From NCBI RefSeq assembly GCF_001908725.1, contig NZ_CP018725.1, positions 2,790,001-2,854,000 of the forward strand: a stretch of 64,000 nt of DNA, in the 5' to 3' direction. Below, piece after piece: positions 46,174 to 56,101 of this stretch. The stretch comes from Xanthomonas vesicatoria ATCC 35937 (GTDB taxonomy: Bacteria > Pseudomonadota > Gammaproteobacteria > Xanthomonadales > Xanthomonadaceae). Within the stretch, counting starts at the first letter, position 1. Every line of letters begins with the position of its first letter. Position numbers and translations under genes: made by a program. Below the pieces are notes generated by a model. It was not told where the DNA came from. It worked only from the letters and a program-made list of their open reading frames with translations, and made no database searches.

Positions 46174-48510
46174 TCAGAACAACGACCCCTGTACAGGCAA
46201 CGCAGTGGATGGTTCTGTTGCTGGCTTGGCGGGTGCCGCCTGCTGCTGCGCACCCAACCGCCATGCCAGCCCCGAAATCCGCGCGGCGTGCCTTGCGAGC
46301 GCGGCGCGGATGACTGCTTCGCTGCCGGCCAGGTGCAGGGCGCGGCGGGCGCGGGTGATGCCGGTGTAGAGCAGTTCGCGGCTGAGCACGCGGGCGTCGC
46401 GGGTGGGCAGTTGCAGCCAGACGGTGTCGAATTCGCTGCCCTGGGCCTTGTGCACGGTCATGGCGAAGGCGCTTTCGTGCGCGGGCAGTGCGGCGGGGTG
46501 GAAGCCGCGCACCTGTCCGTCGCCGTCGCCTTCGAACCAGGCGACCAATGGGCCTTGGGCACGGCTGTCGGTGCCTGGGGCGTGGCGGTTGGCGGTGGCG
46601 GCGGACTGGCCTGGCGGTGAGGACGGGCCTTCGTCGCTGCGCCCCGAAAAGGGACTCGCATCGCTTCGCAGGCAGATGCCGACATCGCCATTGAACAGGC
46701 CGTGGCGGTAGCTGTTTTCGGTGATCAGCAGCAGGCGGCCCTGAAACCAGGGCGAGGCGCTGCCGAGACGGCGGGCGCCGGAGCCGGTTTCGGCCAGCAG
46801 TTGTTCGATACGGGCGTTGAGGCCACGTGCGCCCTGCGGGCCGGCGCGCACGGCGGTGAGCAGGCGCAGGCGCGCGGCATCGCGCAGGGCGGCGGCCGGG
46901 TCGTGCGCGTCGGCCAGCGCGCGCCAGTGGGCGAGCAGTGCGTCGCGGCCCAGGGTGAGCGGGTCTTCGCCGTCTTCGTGGAAGTGCACGCCGGCCAGCT
47001 CGCCACTGCGCAGCAGGGCCAGGGCGGTGTCGGCGTCGCCGGCGCGCACGGCGTCGGCCAACGGGGCGAGCGCGAAGTCGTGCGCCTGACGGTAGCCGCG
47101 CAGCAGGTGCACGCGGTGGCCGGCCAGGCCGCCGCTGTGGGTGGCGGCGGGCGTGGTGTCGCCGGGCGCGTTGCCGAGCAGCGGTTGCAGCGCCTGTGCA
47201 TCCTGCGGCTGCAGGGTGTCGCCGGGGCCGGCGGCCTGCAGGATGGCGGCGAGCACGTCGCCGGCTTCTACCGAGGGCAGCTGGTCGGCATCGCCGAGCA
47301 GGATCAGCTGGGTGCCGTCGGCCACGGCTTCCACCAGCTTGCACATCAGCGGCAGGTCGACCATGGAGGCTTCGTCGACCACGATCAGGTCGAACGGCAG
47401 CGGATTGTCCGCGTTATGGCGGAAGTTCGGGGAATCGGGAATGACACCGAGCAGGCGGTGGAGGGTGCTGGCGCCGGTGGGGAGGAGGGAGTTCCAGGTG
47501 GACGGCTGGCCCTCACCCACCCTTCGGGCACCCTCTCCCGCTTGCGGGAGAGGGGAAACATCGGGGTGCGGTGGCTCTGTCGCTTGATGGGGAGGGGAAG
47601 TGACGGGGTACGGCGACGGCTTCGCTTGCCCGGGCGAGGCTGCAGCGGGAGTGGGTGCGAGCTGGATGCCGTCGGCGATGGCGCGGGCGACCGCAAAGCG
47701 CAGGCTCTCGGCCATGCGCTCGGCGGCGCGGCCGGTGGGCGCGGCCAGGGCGATGCGCGGTGCCGGGGTGTTGGATACTTGCGCCTGGGCGATGCGCAGC
47801 AGCAGCAGGCGGGCGATGGTGGTGGTCTTGCCGGTGCCGGGGCCGCCGGTGACCAGCAGCAGGGTGCGGCGCAGGGCCAGGGCGGCGGCCTGGGCCTGAC
47901 GGTCCGGGTGATGGGATGGGTTCGTGCCGTCTTGGTGGTGGGATGGCTCGAGCGGGGCCGTACCTTCCTGGTCGGCGGATGGCTCGGGCAGGCCCGTACC
48001 CTCACCCGCCCTTCGGGCACCCTCTCCCGGGGGCAGAGGGGAAGCCTGGGGGAATAGCTGCGCGAACAGCGGGGCTAGCGTGGCGGCGTCGAAGGGCGGC
48101 GGCGCTTGGGCGGCGATGCGTTGCAGGCCCAGCGCCAGGCGGCGTTCGTACTCGCGGTAGCGGCGCAGGTAGAGCAGGCCGTGTTCCAGGACCAGCGGGC
48201 AGTCGGCGGCGGCGGGGTCTTCCGGAGCCGGTTGATCGACCCAGCGCGAGGCGGCCAGGCTGCGTTGCCAGTCGCCTGGATCGGGGAGCGCGGGCGATTG
48301 GCCCTCGCGCGCGTCCAGCAGCATGGCGGCGCGGGCGGGGTCCAGCCCTGCATGACCGCTGGTGACGGCCAGCGAGGCGAGCGCGGCGGCGGCCAGGACC
48401 TGGGGGTCGGTGTCCGGGGCCAGGCGTTGCAGGCTTTGCGCGAAGGCCAGATCCAGCGGGCGTAGCGCATCGGCCTTGATTAACGCGCTGAAGAGGTTTG
48501 GCTGGTTCAT
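46174..48510 (-). CDS. recD: exodeoxyribonuclease V alpha subunit RecD
   Basis: 778 aa, the 5'-3' helicase of RecBCD, which processes double-strand breaks and degrades foreign linear DNA. Walker A GGPGTGKTTT (about 220), Walker B VVDEASMVD (about 375) and the C-terminal AMTVHKAQGSEFDTVW are present. Two low-complexity insertions (about 150-200 and 290-340) consist largely of translated dispersed repeats (SPLPPGEGARRAGEG and SPLPQAGEGARRVGEG), which lengthen the protein beyond the usual size. Confidence 0.92.
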   Translation of the reverse strand: MNQPNLFSALIKADALRPLDLAFAQSLQRLAPDTDPQVLAAAALASLAVTSGHAGLDPARAAMLLDAREGQSPALPDPGDWQRSLAASRWVDQPAPEDPAAADCPLVLEHGLLYLRRYREYERRLALGLQRIAAQAPPPFDAATLAPLFAQLFPQASPLPPGEGARRAGEGTGLPEPSADQEGTAPLEPSHHQDGTNPSHHPDRQAQAAALALRRTLLLVTGGPGTGKTTTIARLLLLRIAQAQVSNTPAPRIALAAPTGRAAERMAESLRFAVARAIADGIQLAPTPAAASPGQAKPSPYPVTSPPHQATEPPHPDVSPLPQAGEGARRVGEGQPSTWNSLLPTGASTLHRLLGVIPDSPNFRHNADNPLPFDLIVVDEASMVDLPLMCKLVEAVADGTQLILLGDADQLPSVEAGDVLAAILQAAGPGDTLQPQDAQALQPLLGNAPGDTTPAATHSGGLAGHRVHLLRGYRQAHDFALAPLADAVRAGDADTALALLRSGELAGVHFHEDGEDPLTLGRDALLAHWRALADAHDPAAALRDAARLRLLTAVRAGPQGARGLNARIEQLLAETGSGARRLGSASPWFQGRLLLITENSYRHGLFNGDVGICLRSDASPFSGRSDEGPSSPPGQSAATANRHAPGTDSRAQGPLVAWFEGDGDGQVRGFHPAALPAHESAFAMTVHKAQGSEFDTVWLQLPTRDARVLSRELLYTGITRARRALHLAGSEAVIRAALARHAARISGLAWRLGAQQQAAPAKPATEPSTALPVQGSLF
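47511..47552. repeat. dispersed palindromic repeat inside recD, copy 8
   Basis: ACCCACCCTTCGGGCACCCT, CTCCCGCTTGCGGGAGAGGG: full family consensus, read in frame as part of RecD. Confidence 0.75.
47997..48035. repeat. dispersed palindromic repeat inside recD, copy 9
   Basis: ACCCTCACCCGCCCTTCGGG, CACCCTCTCCCGGGGGCAGA: second in-frame copy, just before the RecD ATPase domain. Confidence 0.75.
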
Positions 48511-48959
48511 GGGGTGGACGCCTGTTGGGCGCAGGCGCCCTCACCCCAAGCTCCGCTGCGCGCCCCGGCCCGCGCGGCGTGGCGCAGGCACGGCCAGGCA
48601 CGCGCGCCATTGCGCGCAAGCAGTGTCTGCTCGCCTCGAGGGGAGCGCGGCTTGCGCACTGCGCTGATCGACAATGCGGTCTGTTGGGTCATGGCTTGGA
48701 GGCTTCGGCGGCGGATGTACCCTCACCCCGGCTGCGCGTCCTGGCACGCGCCAGCGGTACGGGGGCTCCAAGGCACGCGCGCCAGTGGCGCGCAACCCGT
48801 GCCTGATCGCCCCGGGGGAAGAGGAGCTTTGGTGCAGCGGCGCTGACGGGCTGTGCGTTCTCCCGGGGGGAGGTGGGCGTTAATGCGTCGATGCTGATGG
48901 GCTGTCCGCGCTCCCGACGGCGGCGGAGCTTTGGTGCGTCGGCCGCAAGGGGCTGTGCA
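48511..48959. repeat. recD-recB spacer with two related repeat units
   Basis: About 450 bp without a gene. Two imperfect copies of one unit lie at about 48538-48630 and 48718-48815. Each begins CCCTCACCCC and contains a GC-rich hairpin (GCGCGCCATTGCGCGC and GCGCGCCAGTGGCGCGC). Confidence 0.55.
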
Positions 48960-51900
48960 CTAATGGGCATTGGGCGTGCCTGCGTTGCTGGAGACCGGCT
49001 CCGTGGGGCTGCCGGCGAACAGGGCGTCCAGCGCGGCGACCAGGGCCGGGTCGAAGCGCCAGGCGTGGACGCCGGGGGCCGGGGTGCCGGGCTCGGTGGA
49101 GGCGGCTGCATCCAGGCCGCGGCAAAACAGGTAGCGCACGCCGCCGAAGTCGCGGGCGTAGTCGTAGCCATCGCCCAGGCGGAAACGCAGCCAGCGGTGC
49201 AGGGCCACGGTGTAGATCAGCGCCTGCAACTCGTACTCGCTGTGCGCCATGGCGTGGGCCAGGGCATCGGCGTCGTAGCTGGGCAGGCGGTTGGATTTGT
49301 AGTCGAGCACGTACCAGCGGCCGTCCACGGTGTAGGTGAGGTCGATCAGGCCGGTCATCAGGCCTTCCAGGCGCTGGCGCGCGCCGAAGGCCTGGCGGTC
49401 GCTGACTACGCCAAAGCGATGCAGCAAGGCGAGCAGTGCCTCTACACGGGTGGGCCGCATGGCGAAGTGGAATTCCAGCTCGTTGCGGCGCTGCGGCTCG
49501 GGCACGGCCGCCAGGGGGGTGCCTTCGGGCAACACCACGGTGAGGGTGTGGCCGATCAGCGCGGTGAGCATGCGCAGGCCGTCGTCGAGGTCGTCCTGGG
49601 CATAGCCGCCGCGTTGCAGGGCCTCGACGATCGGGGCGGCTTGGCCATCGGGCGCGGGTTGGCCGGGCTGCCACGCATGCCAGGCGGCGAAGTCGCAGCG
49701 CTCGAACACGTCGTGCATCACCACGCCGAAGCGGTTGCCGGCAAAGCGCGGGTCGAAGGCGTCGACCTCGGTGGCCACGGCGATCGCCTCGCTGCCGGCC
49801 GGTTCGTCGCTGCCGCCACTGCCGACCACCGTGGCGCTGGCCATCGGGTCGCTGGCGGCGCCGGCATCGGCGTTGGCCAGCTGGGTGAAGCTGTAGACCC
49901 ACCACTCCGGGGCGATATGCCGCTGCGGGGTGCGCGCCGGCGGCACCTGCGCTTCGAGCGGCGGTGGCAGGCGCGGCAGGTTGGTCGGCGGGGTGCTGGT
50001 GTCCACCACCACCGTGCCCTCGCCTGCCGCGCCGTGCAGCGCATCGAGCGCGCGCAGCATGCCGGCCAAGGCGGTGCGTTCATGCTGATGGAAGCTGCCG
50101 CTGGCGATCCACAGCGCATGCTCGGCGCGGGTCAGGCCGACGTAGAGCAGGCGCGCGTCTTCGGCGCGTTGTTCCTGCTTCCAGGCCGCTTCGGCGGCGC
50201 TCCAGGTTGGGTCGTCTTTCTCCGTCTTCCAGTGCAGCTGGCGGCCAAGCTCCGGCGCATGCACCACGCAATGGCGGCCGGCGCCCTTGTCGCTGCGGCC
50301 GATGCCGATGTACGGCAAAAATACCAGCGGGTATTCCAGGCCCTTGCTCTTGTGCAGGGTGACGATCTGCACGCGGCGCGCGTCCGATTCCAGCCGCAGT
50401 TGCTGGGCTTCGTCGTTGTCGTCGGCATTGGCGATGCGGCGTGCCAGCCAGTCGACCAGGCCATGCGGGCCGAGTGCGCGCACGTCGGCTTCCTGCAGCA
50501 GTTCGGCCAGCTGCAGGTAATTGGTGAGGCGGCGCTCGCCATCGACCAGTGCAAGCAGGCGTTGCCCGTGCGTGGCGCCCAGCTCGCCGATCAAGGCCAG
50601 CGGGCCGCCGCGCTGCCAACGTTCGCGCCAGTCCAGTGCATGCTGCTGCCAGCGGCGATGGCGTTCGCCGTCGTGTTCTAGCGCGGCAATGGCGGTGGCG
50701 TCTTCGCCGATCAGCACGGTGGCCAGCGCGGCGCGCAGGCGGCTATCGTCGCCAGGGTCGAGCAAGGCCTGCAGCAGGGCCAGCAGTTCCAGCGCCTCGT
50801 CGGTGGCGAACAGGCTCTGCTTGCCGGCGGCGACCGCTGGAATACCCACCGCGCCCAGTGCTTGCTGGATGCGCGTGGCCTCGCCATGGCTGCGCACGAG
50901 CACGGCGATATCGCCCGCCTGCACCGGGTTGCCATTGATGGTGGCGGTGCCGTCGCGGCCACCGGCCAGCCAGCCGCGAATGGCGGCAACGCACGCGGCG
51001 GTGGCCAGTTCGCGGGCGCGGCCGGCGCTCCAGGGCTTGGGCTTGGGCTTGCCCTTGCTTGGCGGCGGCGGTTCCGGCGCGCGCCACAACGTCAGCGCCG
51101 GGGCGGTGGCGCCATCGCGCTGCAGGTCGGCATCGTTGCGCTTGGTGCCGGGCTGCACCGGGTGGAAGGCAATGCCGTCGGTGAGGAAGGCGTCGGTGTA
51201 GCCGGCCTGCGCGTACAGCGCGTCGATCGCGGCAAGCACCCCGGGGCGCGAGCGGAAATTATGACTCAGCGGTGGCGCCAGTTCGGCGGTGATCGCCGCG
51301 GCCAGATAGGTGCGCACGTCGCCGCCGCGGAAGCCGTAGATGGCCTGCTTGGGGTCGCCGATCAGGAACAGCGCCGGCTCCAGGCCCGCCGCACGTGCGA
51401 GTGGGCCTTCGCCGAACACGTTGGAGAAGATCCCCCACTGGCGGTCGTCGGTGTCCTGAAATTCGTCCACCAGCGCGATGGCGTATTGCGCGCGTAGGCG
51501 TTGCACCAAGGCATCGGCTTGCGGGCCTTGCAGCGCGTGCGCCACGCCGTCGACCAGGTCGTCGTAGGTCTGCACGCGGCGCTGGCGCTTGAGCAGCGCC
51601 AGCCGTGCGATGGCATCGTCGCGCAGTGCGTGCAGCAGGCGGATGCGGCGGCGGGTGCGCCATTGTTCGACGCGTGCCAGCGCGGTGAGATAGCCGTCGA
51701 TTTCGTGGCTCATCGGCGAGGCCGGCGTGCGGTCGACGAACTTCTTGTTGGTGCCCGATACCAGCTCGGCAGCAGTCAACTTGAGTAGCCTGGGGTGCGG
51801 CGCATGTTCGAGCGACGGCGCGGCGGCAAAGTTTTCGAACCAGTGCCACAGCGCGGTGAGCCACTCCGGTTTGTAACTGACCTTGCTCAAGATGCCGCCA

Positions 51901-52697
51901 TCGATGGCGGACATGAGGGTTTCGAAAAACGCCGTGCCATGCGCCTGGAACGCACCTGCCAGCGCGTGGCGTGCATCGTGCACGGCCTGCAGCACTCCGG
52001 CGGCATCATCGCTGCCGGCGTCGGTCGCTGCCGGCAGGATCTGCGGGTGCCGCACCAATGCGCGCAGATCGGTGGCCAGTGCGGGCGGGCCGCCCGACCA
52101 CAGCGCGATCAGATCCTCGGCCATCGCCGCATCGGCGGCACGTTGGCGCCACAGATCGGCAGCCACTTCGCCCAGCAGTTCGCGGTCGTTGGCGAGCAGT
52201 TGCGGCGCGGCAAACGCCTGGCCGCTTTCCAGCGCGTGTTCGCGCAGCACCCGTGCGCAGAACCCGTGGATGGTGAACACCGCCGCCAGGTCGATTTCTT
52301 CCACCGCCTGCTGCAGGCGGCGGCGCAACGCAGCCGGGGTTTCCTCGCCGTGGGCCAGATGCGCGGTGAGCAGGGCACAGGTGAGCAGCGCATCGGGCGC
52401 CGCTGTGGGCGCGTCTTCGTTAGGTGCGTTCGCGGCCGGAGCCGCTCCTACGGCAGCGTCGGGTACGAGGGTTGCGGCCAGCACCAGGCGTTCGCGGATG
52501 CGGCGGCGCAATTCCTGCGTGGCCGCTTCGGTAAAGGTCACCGCCAGGATCTGGCCGATGCGCAGGCCGCGTTCGACCACCAGCCGGGTGAACAGCGTGG
52601 CCAGGGTGAAGGTCTTGCCGGTGCCGGCGCTGGCTTCGATCAGGCGCACGCCGTGCAGCGACAATTGCAGATACGGGTCGGTCGCAGGCGTACTCAT
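48960..52697 (-). CDS. recB: exodeoxyribonuclease V beta subunit RecB
   Basis: 1245 aa: UvrD-type 3'-5' helicase (Walker A EASAGTGKTFTL near residue 21; AVTFTEAATQELRRRI; LVDEFQDTD near 415) plus the C-terminal RecB nuclease (GLIDLTYTVDGRWYVLDYKS near 1120). The start overlaps the recC stop by 4 nt. An in-frame dispersed repeat (52426-52451) adds about a dozen Ala/Pro-rich residues near residue 85. Confidence 0.95.
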   Translation of the reverse strand: MSTPATDPYLQLSLHGVRLIEASAGTGKTFTLATLFTRLVVERGLRIGQILAVTFTEAATQELRRRIRERLVLAATLVPDAAVGAAPAANAPNEDAPTAAPDALLTCALLTAHLAHGEETPAALRRRLQQAVEEIDLAAVFTIHGFCARVLREHALESGQAFAAPQLLANDRELLGEVAADLWRQRAADAAMAEDLIALWSGGPPALATDLRALVRHPQILPAATDAGSDDAAGVLQAVHDARHALAGAFQAHGTAFFETLMSAIDGGILSKVSYKPEWLTALWHWFENFAAAPSLEHAPHPRLLKLTAAELVSGTNKKFVDRTPASPMSHEIDGYLTALARVEQWRTRRRIRLLHALRDDAIARLALLKRQRRVQTYDDLVDGVAHALQGPQADALVQRLRAQYAIALVDEFQDTDDRQWGIFSNVFGEGPLARAAGLEPALFLIGDPKQAIYGFRGGDVRTYLAAAITAELAPPLSHNFRSRPGVLAAIDALYAQAGYTDAFLTDGIAFHPVQPGTKRNDADLQRDGATAPALTLWRAPEPPPPSKGKPKPKPWSAGRARELATAACVAAIRGWLAGGRDGTATINGNPVQAGDIAVLVRSHGEATRIQQALGAVGIPAVAAGKQSLFATDEALELLALLQALLDPGDDSRLRAALATVLIGEDATAIAALEHDGERHRRWQQHALDWRERWQRGGPLALIGELGATHGQRLLALVDGERRLTNYLQLAELLQEADVRALGPHGLVDWLARRIANADDNDEAQQLRLESDARRVQIVTLHKSKGLEYPLVFLPYIGIGRSDKGAGRHCVVHAPELGRQLHWKTEKDDPTWSAAEAAWKQEQRAEDARLLYVGLTRAEHALWIASGSFHQHERTALAGMLRALDALHGAAGEGTVVVDTSTPPTNLPRLPPPLEAQVPPARTPQRHIAPEWWVYSFTQLANADAGAASDPMASATVVGSGGSDEPAGSEAIAVATEVDAFDPRFAGNRFGVVMHDVFERCDFAAWHAWQPGQPAPDGQAAPIVEALQRGGYAQDDLDDGLRMLTALIGHTLTVVLPEGTPLAAVPEPQRRNELEFHFAMRPTRVEALLALLHRFGVVSDRQAFGARQRLEGLMTGLIDLTYTVDGRWYVLDYKSNRLPSYDADALAHAMAHSEYELQALIYTVALHRWLRFRLGDGYDYARDFGGVRYLFCRGLDAAASTEPGTPAPGVHAWRFDPALVAALDALFAGSPTEPVSSNAGTPNAH
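52426..52451 (-). repeat. dispersed repeat inside recB
   Basis: On the minus strand GTAGGAGCGGCTCCGGCCGC followed by GAACGC, a hairpin-forming repeat common in intergenic DNA of xanthomonads and pseudomonads. It is translated here as VGAAPAANA. Confidence 0.65.
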
Positions 52698-55600
52698 TCG
52701 GCGTCGTCCTGAGCGCCGTGCCAGTGTCGCCAACTGTCGATCAGACGCTCCGGGGCGAGCGAGGTATCGGTGTTGCCGCGTTCAAGCAGGTCGTACACGC
52801 GCTGGCTGGTAGTGGCGAAGTCTGCAAAGCGCTGTGCATCGGCAAACGGGTCGCGGCCGCGGTTGACCAGGCGCAATTCCGGGCTCTGCGATTCGCTCCA
52901 GCCGAAGCTGGCCTGCCATTGCCCGGCGGCGTCCTTAATGGCCTTGTCCAGATCACCACTGCGTGCGCCCAGGTGGTATTTCCAGCTGCTGTACGGCGCA
53001 AACGCCAACGGCATTTGCAGGCCGCGGCAATACAGTTGCAACAGTTCACCCAGGGCGTGTTGCGCCTGTGCCTGCGAGAGCGGTGCGGGGTCGATGGGAT
53101 GCGGGCCCAGGCCGTCATCGTGTTCGAAGAAGCGCACATACGGCGCGTGCTCGCCGGCGGCACGCAGCAGCAGCCATTCCAGGCCGTGACGGATCGCGCT
53201 GCGGCCGCTGAGCGCGCCGACCTGCACCCGCCCCACGCCATCGGCGTACCAACCAGGCACGCGGCCATGCACTTCCGTCGCGCCGATCTGCACCTGCAGC
53301 CGGCGCGACTGTGCGGGCGCTTCGCCACGCCATTGCCGGAATGCCTGCGCATACGGGCGCAGCTGGGCCACCCGCTCATCGAGCTGGCGGCGCCCCAGCG
53401 GGCCGGATGGCAGCAGTGCGCGCGCGCGCAGACGCTCGTACAGCCGCTCGGTGTCGTCGGCCAGCGCCGCTTCGAACACCTGCTGCTGCAGGCCGTAGTG
53501 GTCCAGCCCGCGGGTGGAGGCGAGCAGTGGTTCGAGGTCGCTGTCTTCGCTGGCCGGATCGGGCAGCCGCATGCCCAGGCGGTGGCGCAGGAACTGCCCG
53601 GCCGGGTCGCCGAACAGGCGGCGCAGGTCGTCCATGGACACGTTGGCAGGCAGCGCAACGGTGTCGGCCGGCAGTGCGCCGGCCACCCACGGCGCCAGCG
53701 CCCGGCGCCGCCCGGTCAGGCTGTCCACCGCCGGGCGCCATTGCCGGCGATAACTGAAACGGCGTGGGTCGGCGTGCGCGTCGTCGCCCACCGCGCCGAA
53801 CGCCGCGGCGGCGAATGGCTGCAACGGGTGACGCACTACCAGTGTGTCGAACGCCGCTGGGTCGGCGTGGTACTGCGCCGCGCTGCCCAGCAACTCGCTC
53901 ACCAGCACCGACGGCTCACGCACGCTGCCATCGCGCGCGTCGGCGCCGAGATAGCTCAGGTAGAACACCTCCTGCGCAGAGGCGAACAACTGCAAAAACA
54001 AGAACCGGTCGTCCTCGCGCGTTGAACGATCACCGTGGCGGCGACGCTCGGTGCCCAACTCGGCGGTGAGCCGATTGAGCCCGGCGGCCGGGTCGCGGCG
54101 CGGGAAGTCGCCGTCGTTCATGCCGAGCAGGCAGATCACCCGGAACGGCAGCAGGCGCATCGGCACCATGCGGCCGAAACTGATGCCGCCGGTGAGCAGC
54201 GGCGCGCGCGTGTCCGACTCGCCCAGCACCGCAGCGAAATGCGCGCGCACCACCTCGGCTGGCACCTTGCCTGCGTAGTCGGCGCGCACCGCATCGCGGG
54301 CGAACTGGTCGATCAAGCTGCGCAGGCGGTCCAGCGCGCGCTGTGCACGCGGTGCGGTGGGCGCTTTTGGCATCAGCGCCTCCAGCAGGCCAAGCAGACG
54401 CTCGCGCCACTCCACCGGCGTCATCGCTTCGGCCAGCACCGCTTGATGCCGTTCGAGCACGCGCAACAGCCGCAATAAGGTATCGAGCGCGGCCAATGCG
54501 CTTCCCTCCAGCTGCGGCCACGGCGCCACGCCATCGATGTCGTCGTCGGCACCGCTGGCATGCCCCAGCAGCAGCCGGTCCAGCGCGAAGCGCCAGGTGT
54601 AGGCGTCGTCGCTCGGGGCCTGCAGTTGACGCCGATGCGCCGCATCCAGACCCCAGCGCGCGCCGGCCGCGTGCAGCCAGCCGCGCAGGCGTTCCAGCCC
54701 GGCTTCGTCCAGGCCAGCGGCTTCCGCAATCGGTGCGCTGGCCAGCAGGTCGAGAATTTCATGCAGGCCGAAGCGTGCGATCGGCAAGCCGAGCAAGCTT
54801 AGAAAAACCTCGGCCAGCGGCTCGCTTGCCAGCGGGCTGGCATCGGCCAGCGCATACGGCAATGCGTCGTCGTTGCCGTGGCTGCCGAACACCGCGTCCA
54901 GATACGGCACGTACGGGTCGATATCCGGCGACAACACCGCAATCTCGCGCGGCTGCAAGGGCGGGTCGAAGCGCGGGTCGTCGAGCAAGGCACGCAGCTG
55001 GTCGTGCAATACCTGCAACTCACGCAGCCGCGTGTGGCAGGCGTGCGCCTGCAGGCTGGGGTCGTGCAGATTCACCGTCGGCAACGCGGCCGGTACGCGT
55101 GGCGCGCGGCGATGGAACAAATCGCTCTGCATGCGCCGCAACAGGCTGTCGCCCAGGCCGCCATCGGCCAGCGCGCGACGGCCGGACTCCAGCGGGTCGG
55201 CATAGGCGGCGATTTCGGCCAGCGGATGCACCACCTCGTAATCGCCCACCAGCGCCATGAAGTCGCGCCCGGCCGCGCCCCAGGCCTGCAGCAGCGGGTT
55301 TTCCTGCACCTGTTCGGCGAACAGCTGCACCGCGCCGTCTTCGCGCCGGCGTTGCCACAGGGTCTGCAAATCGCCCCAATAGTCTTGCGTGGGCGTGGGC
55401 AGATAGAAATGCAGCGTGCCCACGCGCGCCTGCGTGGCCAGCACGCGCAGCACGTCGGGCGAGATATTGAGGATGGCGAAGGCGAACAGCCGGCCCGGCA
55501 AGCCCTGTGGCAAAGGCCCGTCGGCGCGCGCGTACCGGTCCAGATACTGGCCGATGCGGCGCGCGCGGTATTGCCGGCCGGAAGCGATGCTGCGCCACAG

Positions 55601-56101
55601 CCGCGCCTGCGGATCGTCGGGGTCGGCGCCGCCTTCCCAACGCAGCAACCAGTCGCGGCGCCAGGCCTGGTATTTCTCGAACACACTGCCCAGCTCGCCG
55701 GCCAGCGCCCACGGCTTGAGCGCGTCGCCGTCAGACAGATAGCCGGCCAGCGGTGCCAACGCCGCATCGCTGCCCAGGTCCGATTGCAGGGCCGCGTACA
55801 GCCGCCACTGCGTGGTGGCCATGTCCAGATCGTCGTCGGCCGGGCCCAGGTTGCACTCCAGCGCGCGCGCGACGAATTCACCGGGGGTCAGGAATTCCAG
55901 ATTCGCCGCCACCCCGTGCTCGGCCGCCAGCGTGGATTGCAGCCAGCGCCGCATCGCCACCTGCGGGATCAGCACCACCTCCGGTTGCAGCAGCGGCTGC
56001 CCGGGTACCGGTCGTCGCAGTTCCTGGGCCAGCAGGGCAGCCAGGGTATCCAGCGCATTGGATGGATAAAGGCGGAAATCGGGCGCGGAGGTGACGTGCA
56101 T
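52694..56101 (-). CDS. recC: exodeoxyribonuclease V gamma subunit RecC
   Basis: 1135 aa, the Chi-recognition and scaffold subunit of RecBCD. N-terminal IPQVAMRRWLQSTLAAEHGV, the central FRVICLLGMNDGDFPRRDP and the C-terminal nuclease-like region match RecC. It is the first gene of recC-recB-recD. The ATG at 56101 (MHVTSA) is preferred; one four codons upstream is possible. Confidence 0.94.
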   Translation of the reverse strand: MHVTSAPDFRLYPSNALDTLAALLAQELRRPVPGQPLLQPEVVLIPQVAMRRWLQSTLAAEHGVAANLEFLTPGEFVARALECNLGPADDDLDMATTQWRLYAALQSDLGSDAALAPLAGYLSDGDALKPWALAGELGSVFEKYQAWRRDWLLRWEGGADPDDPQARLWRSIASGRQYRARRIGQYLDRYARADGPLPQGLPGRLFAFAILNISPDVLRVLATQARVGTLHFYLPTPTQDYWGDLQTLWQRRREDGAVQLFAEQVQENPLLQAWGAAGRDFMALVGDYEVVHPLAEIAAYADPLESGRRALADGGLGDSLLRRMQSDLFHRRAPRVPAALPTVNLHDPSLQAHACHTRLRELQVLHDQLRALLDDPRFDPPLQPREIAVLSPDIDPYVPYLDAVFGSHGNDDALPYALADASPLASEPLAEVFLSLLGLPIARFGLHEILDLLASAPIAEAAGLDEAGLERLRGWLHAAGARWGLDAAHRRQLQAPSDDAYTWRFALDRLLLGHASGADDDIDGVAPWPQLEGSALAALDTLLRLLRVLERHQAVLAEAMTPVEWRERLLGLLEALMPKAPTAPRAQRALDRLRSLIDQFARDAVRADYAGKVPAEVVRAHFAAVLGESDTRAPLLTGGISFGRMVPMRLLPFRVICLLGMNDGDFPRRDPAAGLNRLTAELGTERRRHGDRSTREDDRFLFLQLFASAQEVFYLSYLGADARDGSVREPSVLVSELLGSAAQYHADPAAFDTLVVRHPLQPFAAAAFGAVGDDAHADPRRFSYRRQWRPAVDSLTGRRRALAPWVAGALPADTVALPANVSMDDLRRLFGDPAGQFLRHRLGMRLPDPASEDSDLEPLLASTRGLDHYGLQQQVFEAALADDTERLYERLRARALLPSGPLGRRQLDERVAQLRPYAQAFRQWRGEAPAQSRRLQVQIGATEVHGRVPGWYADGVGRVQVGALSGRSAIRHGLEWLLLRAAGEHAPYVRFFEHDDGLGPHPIDPAPLSQAQAQHALGELLQLYCRGLQMPLAFAPYSSWKYHLGARSGDLDKAIKDAAGQWQASFGWSESQSPELRLVNRGRDPFADAQRFADFATTSQRVYDLLERGNTDTSLAPERLIDSWRHWHGAQDDAE

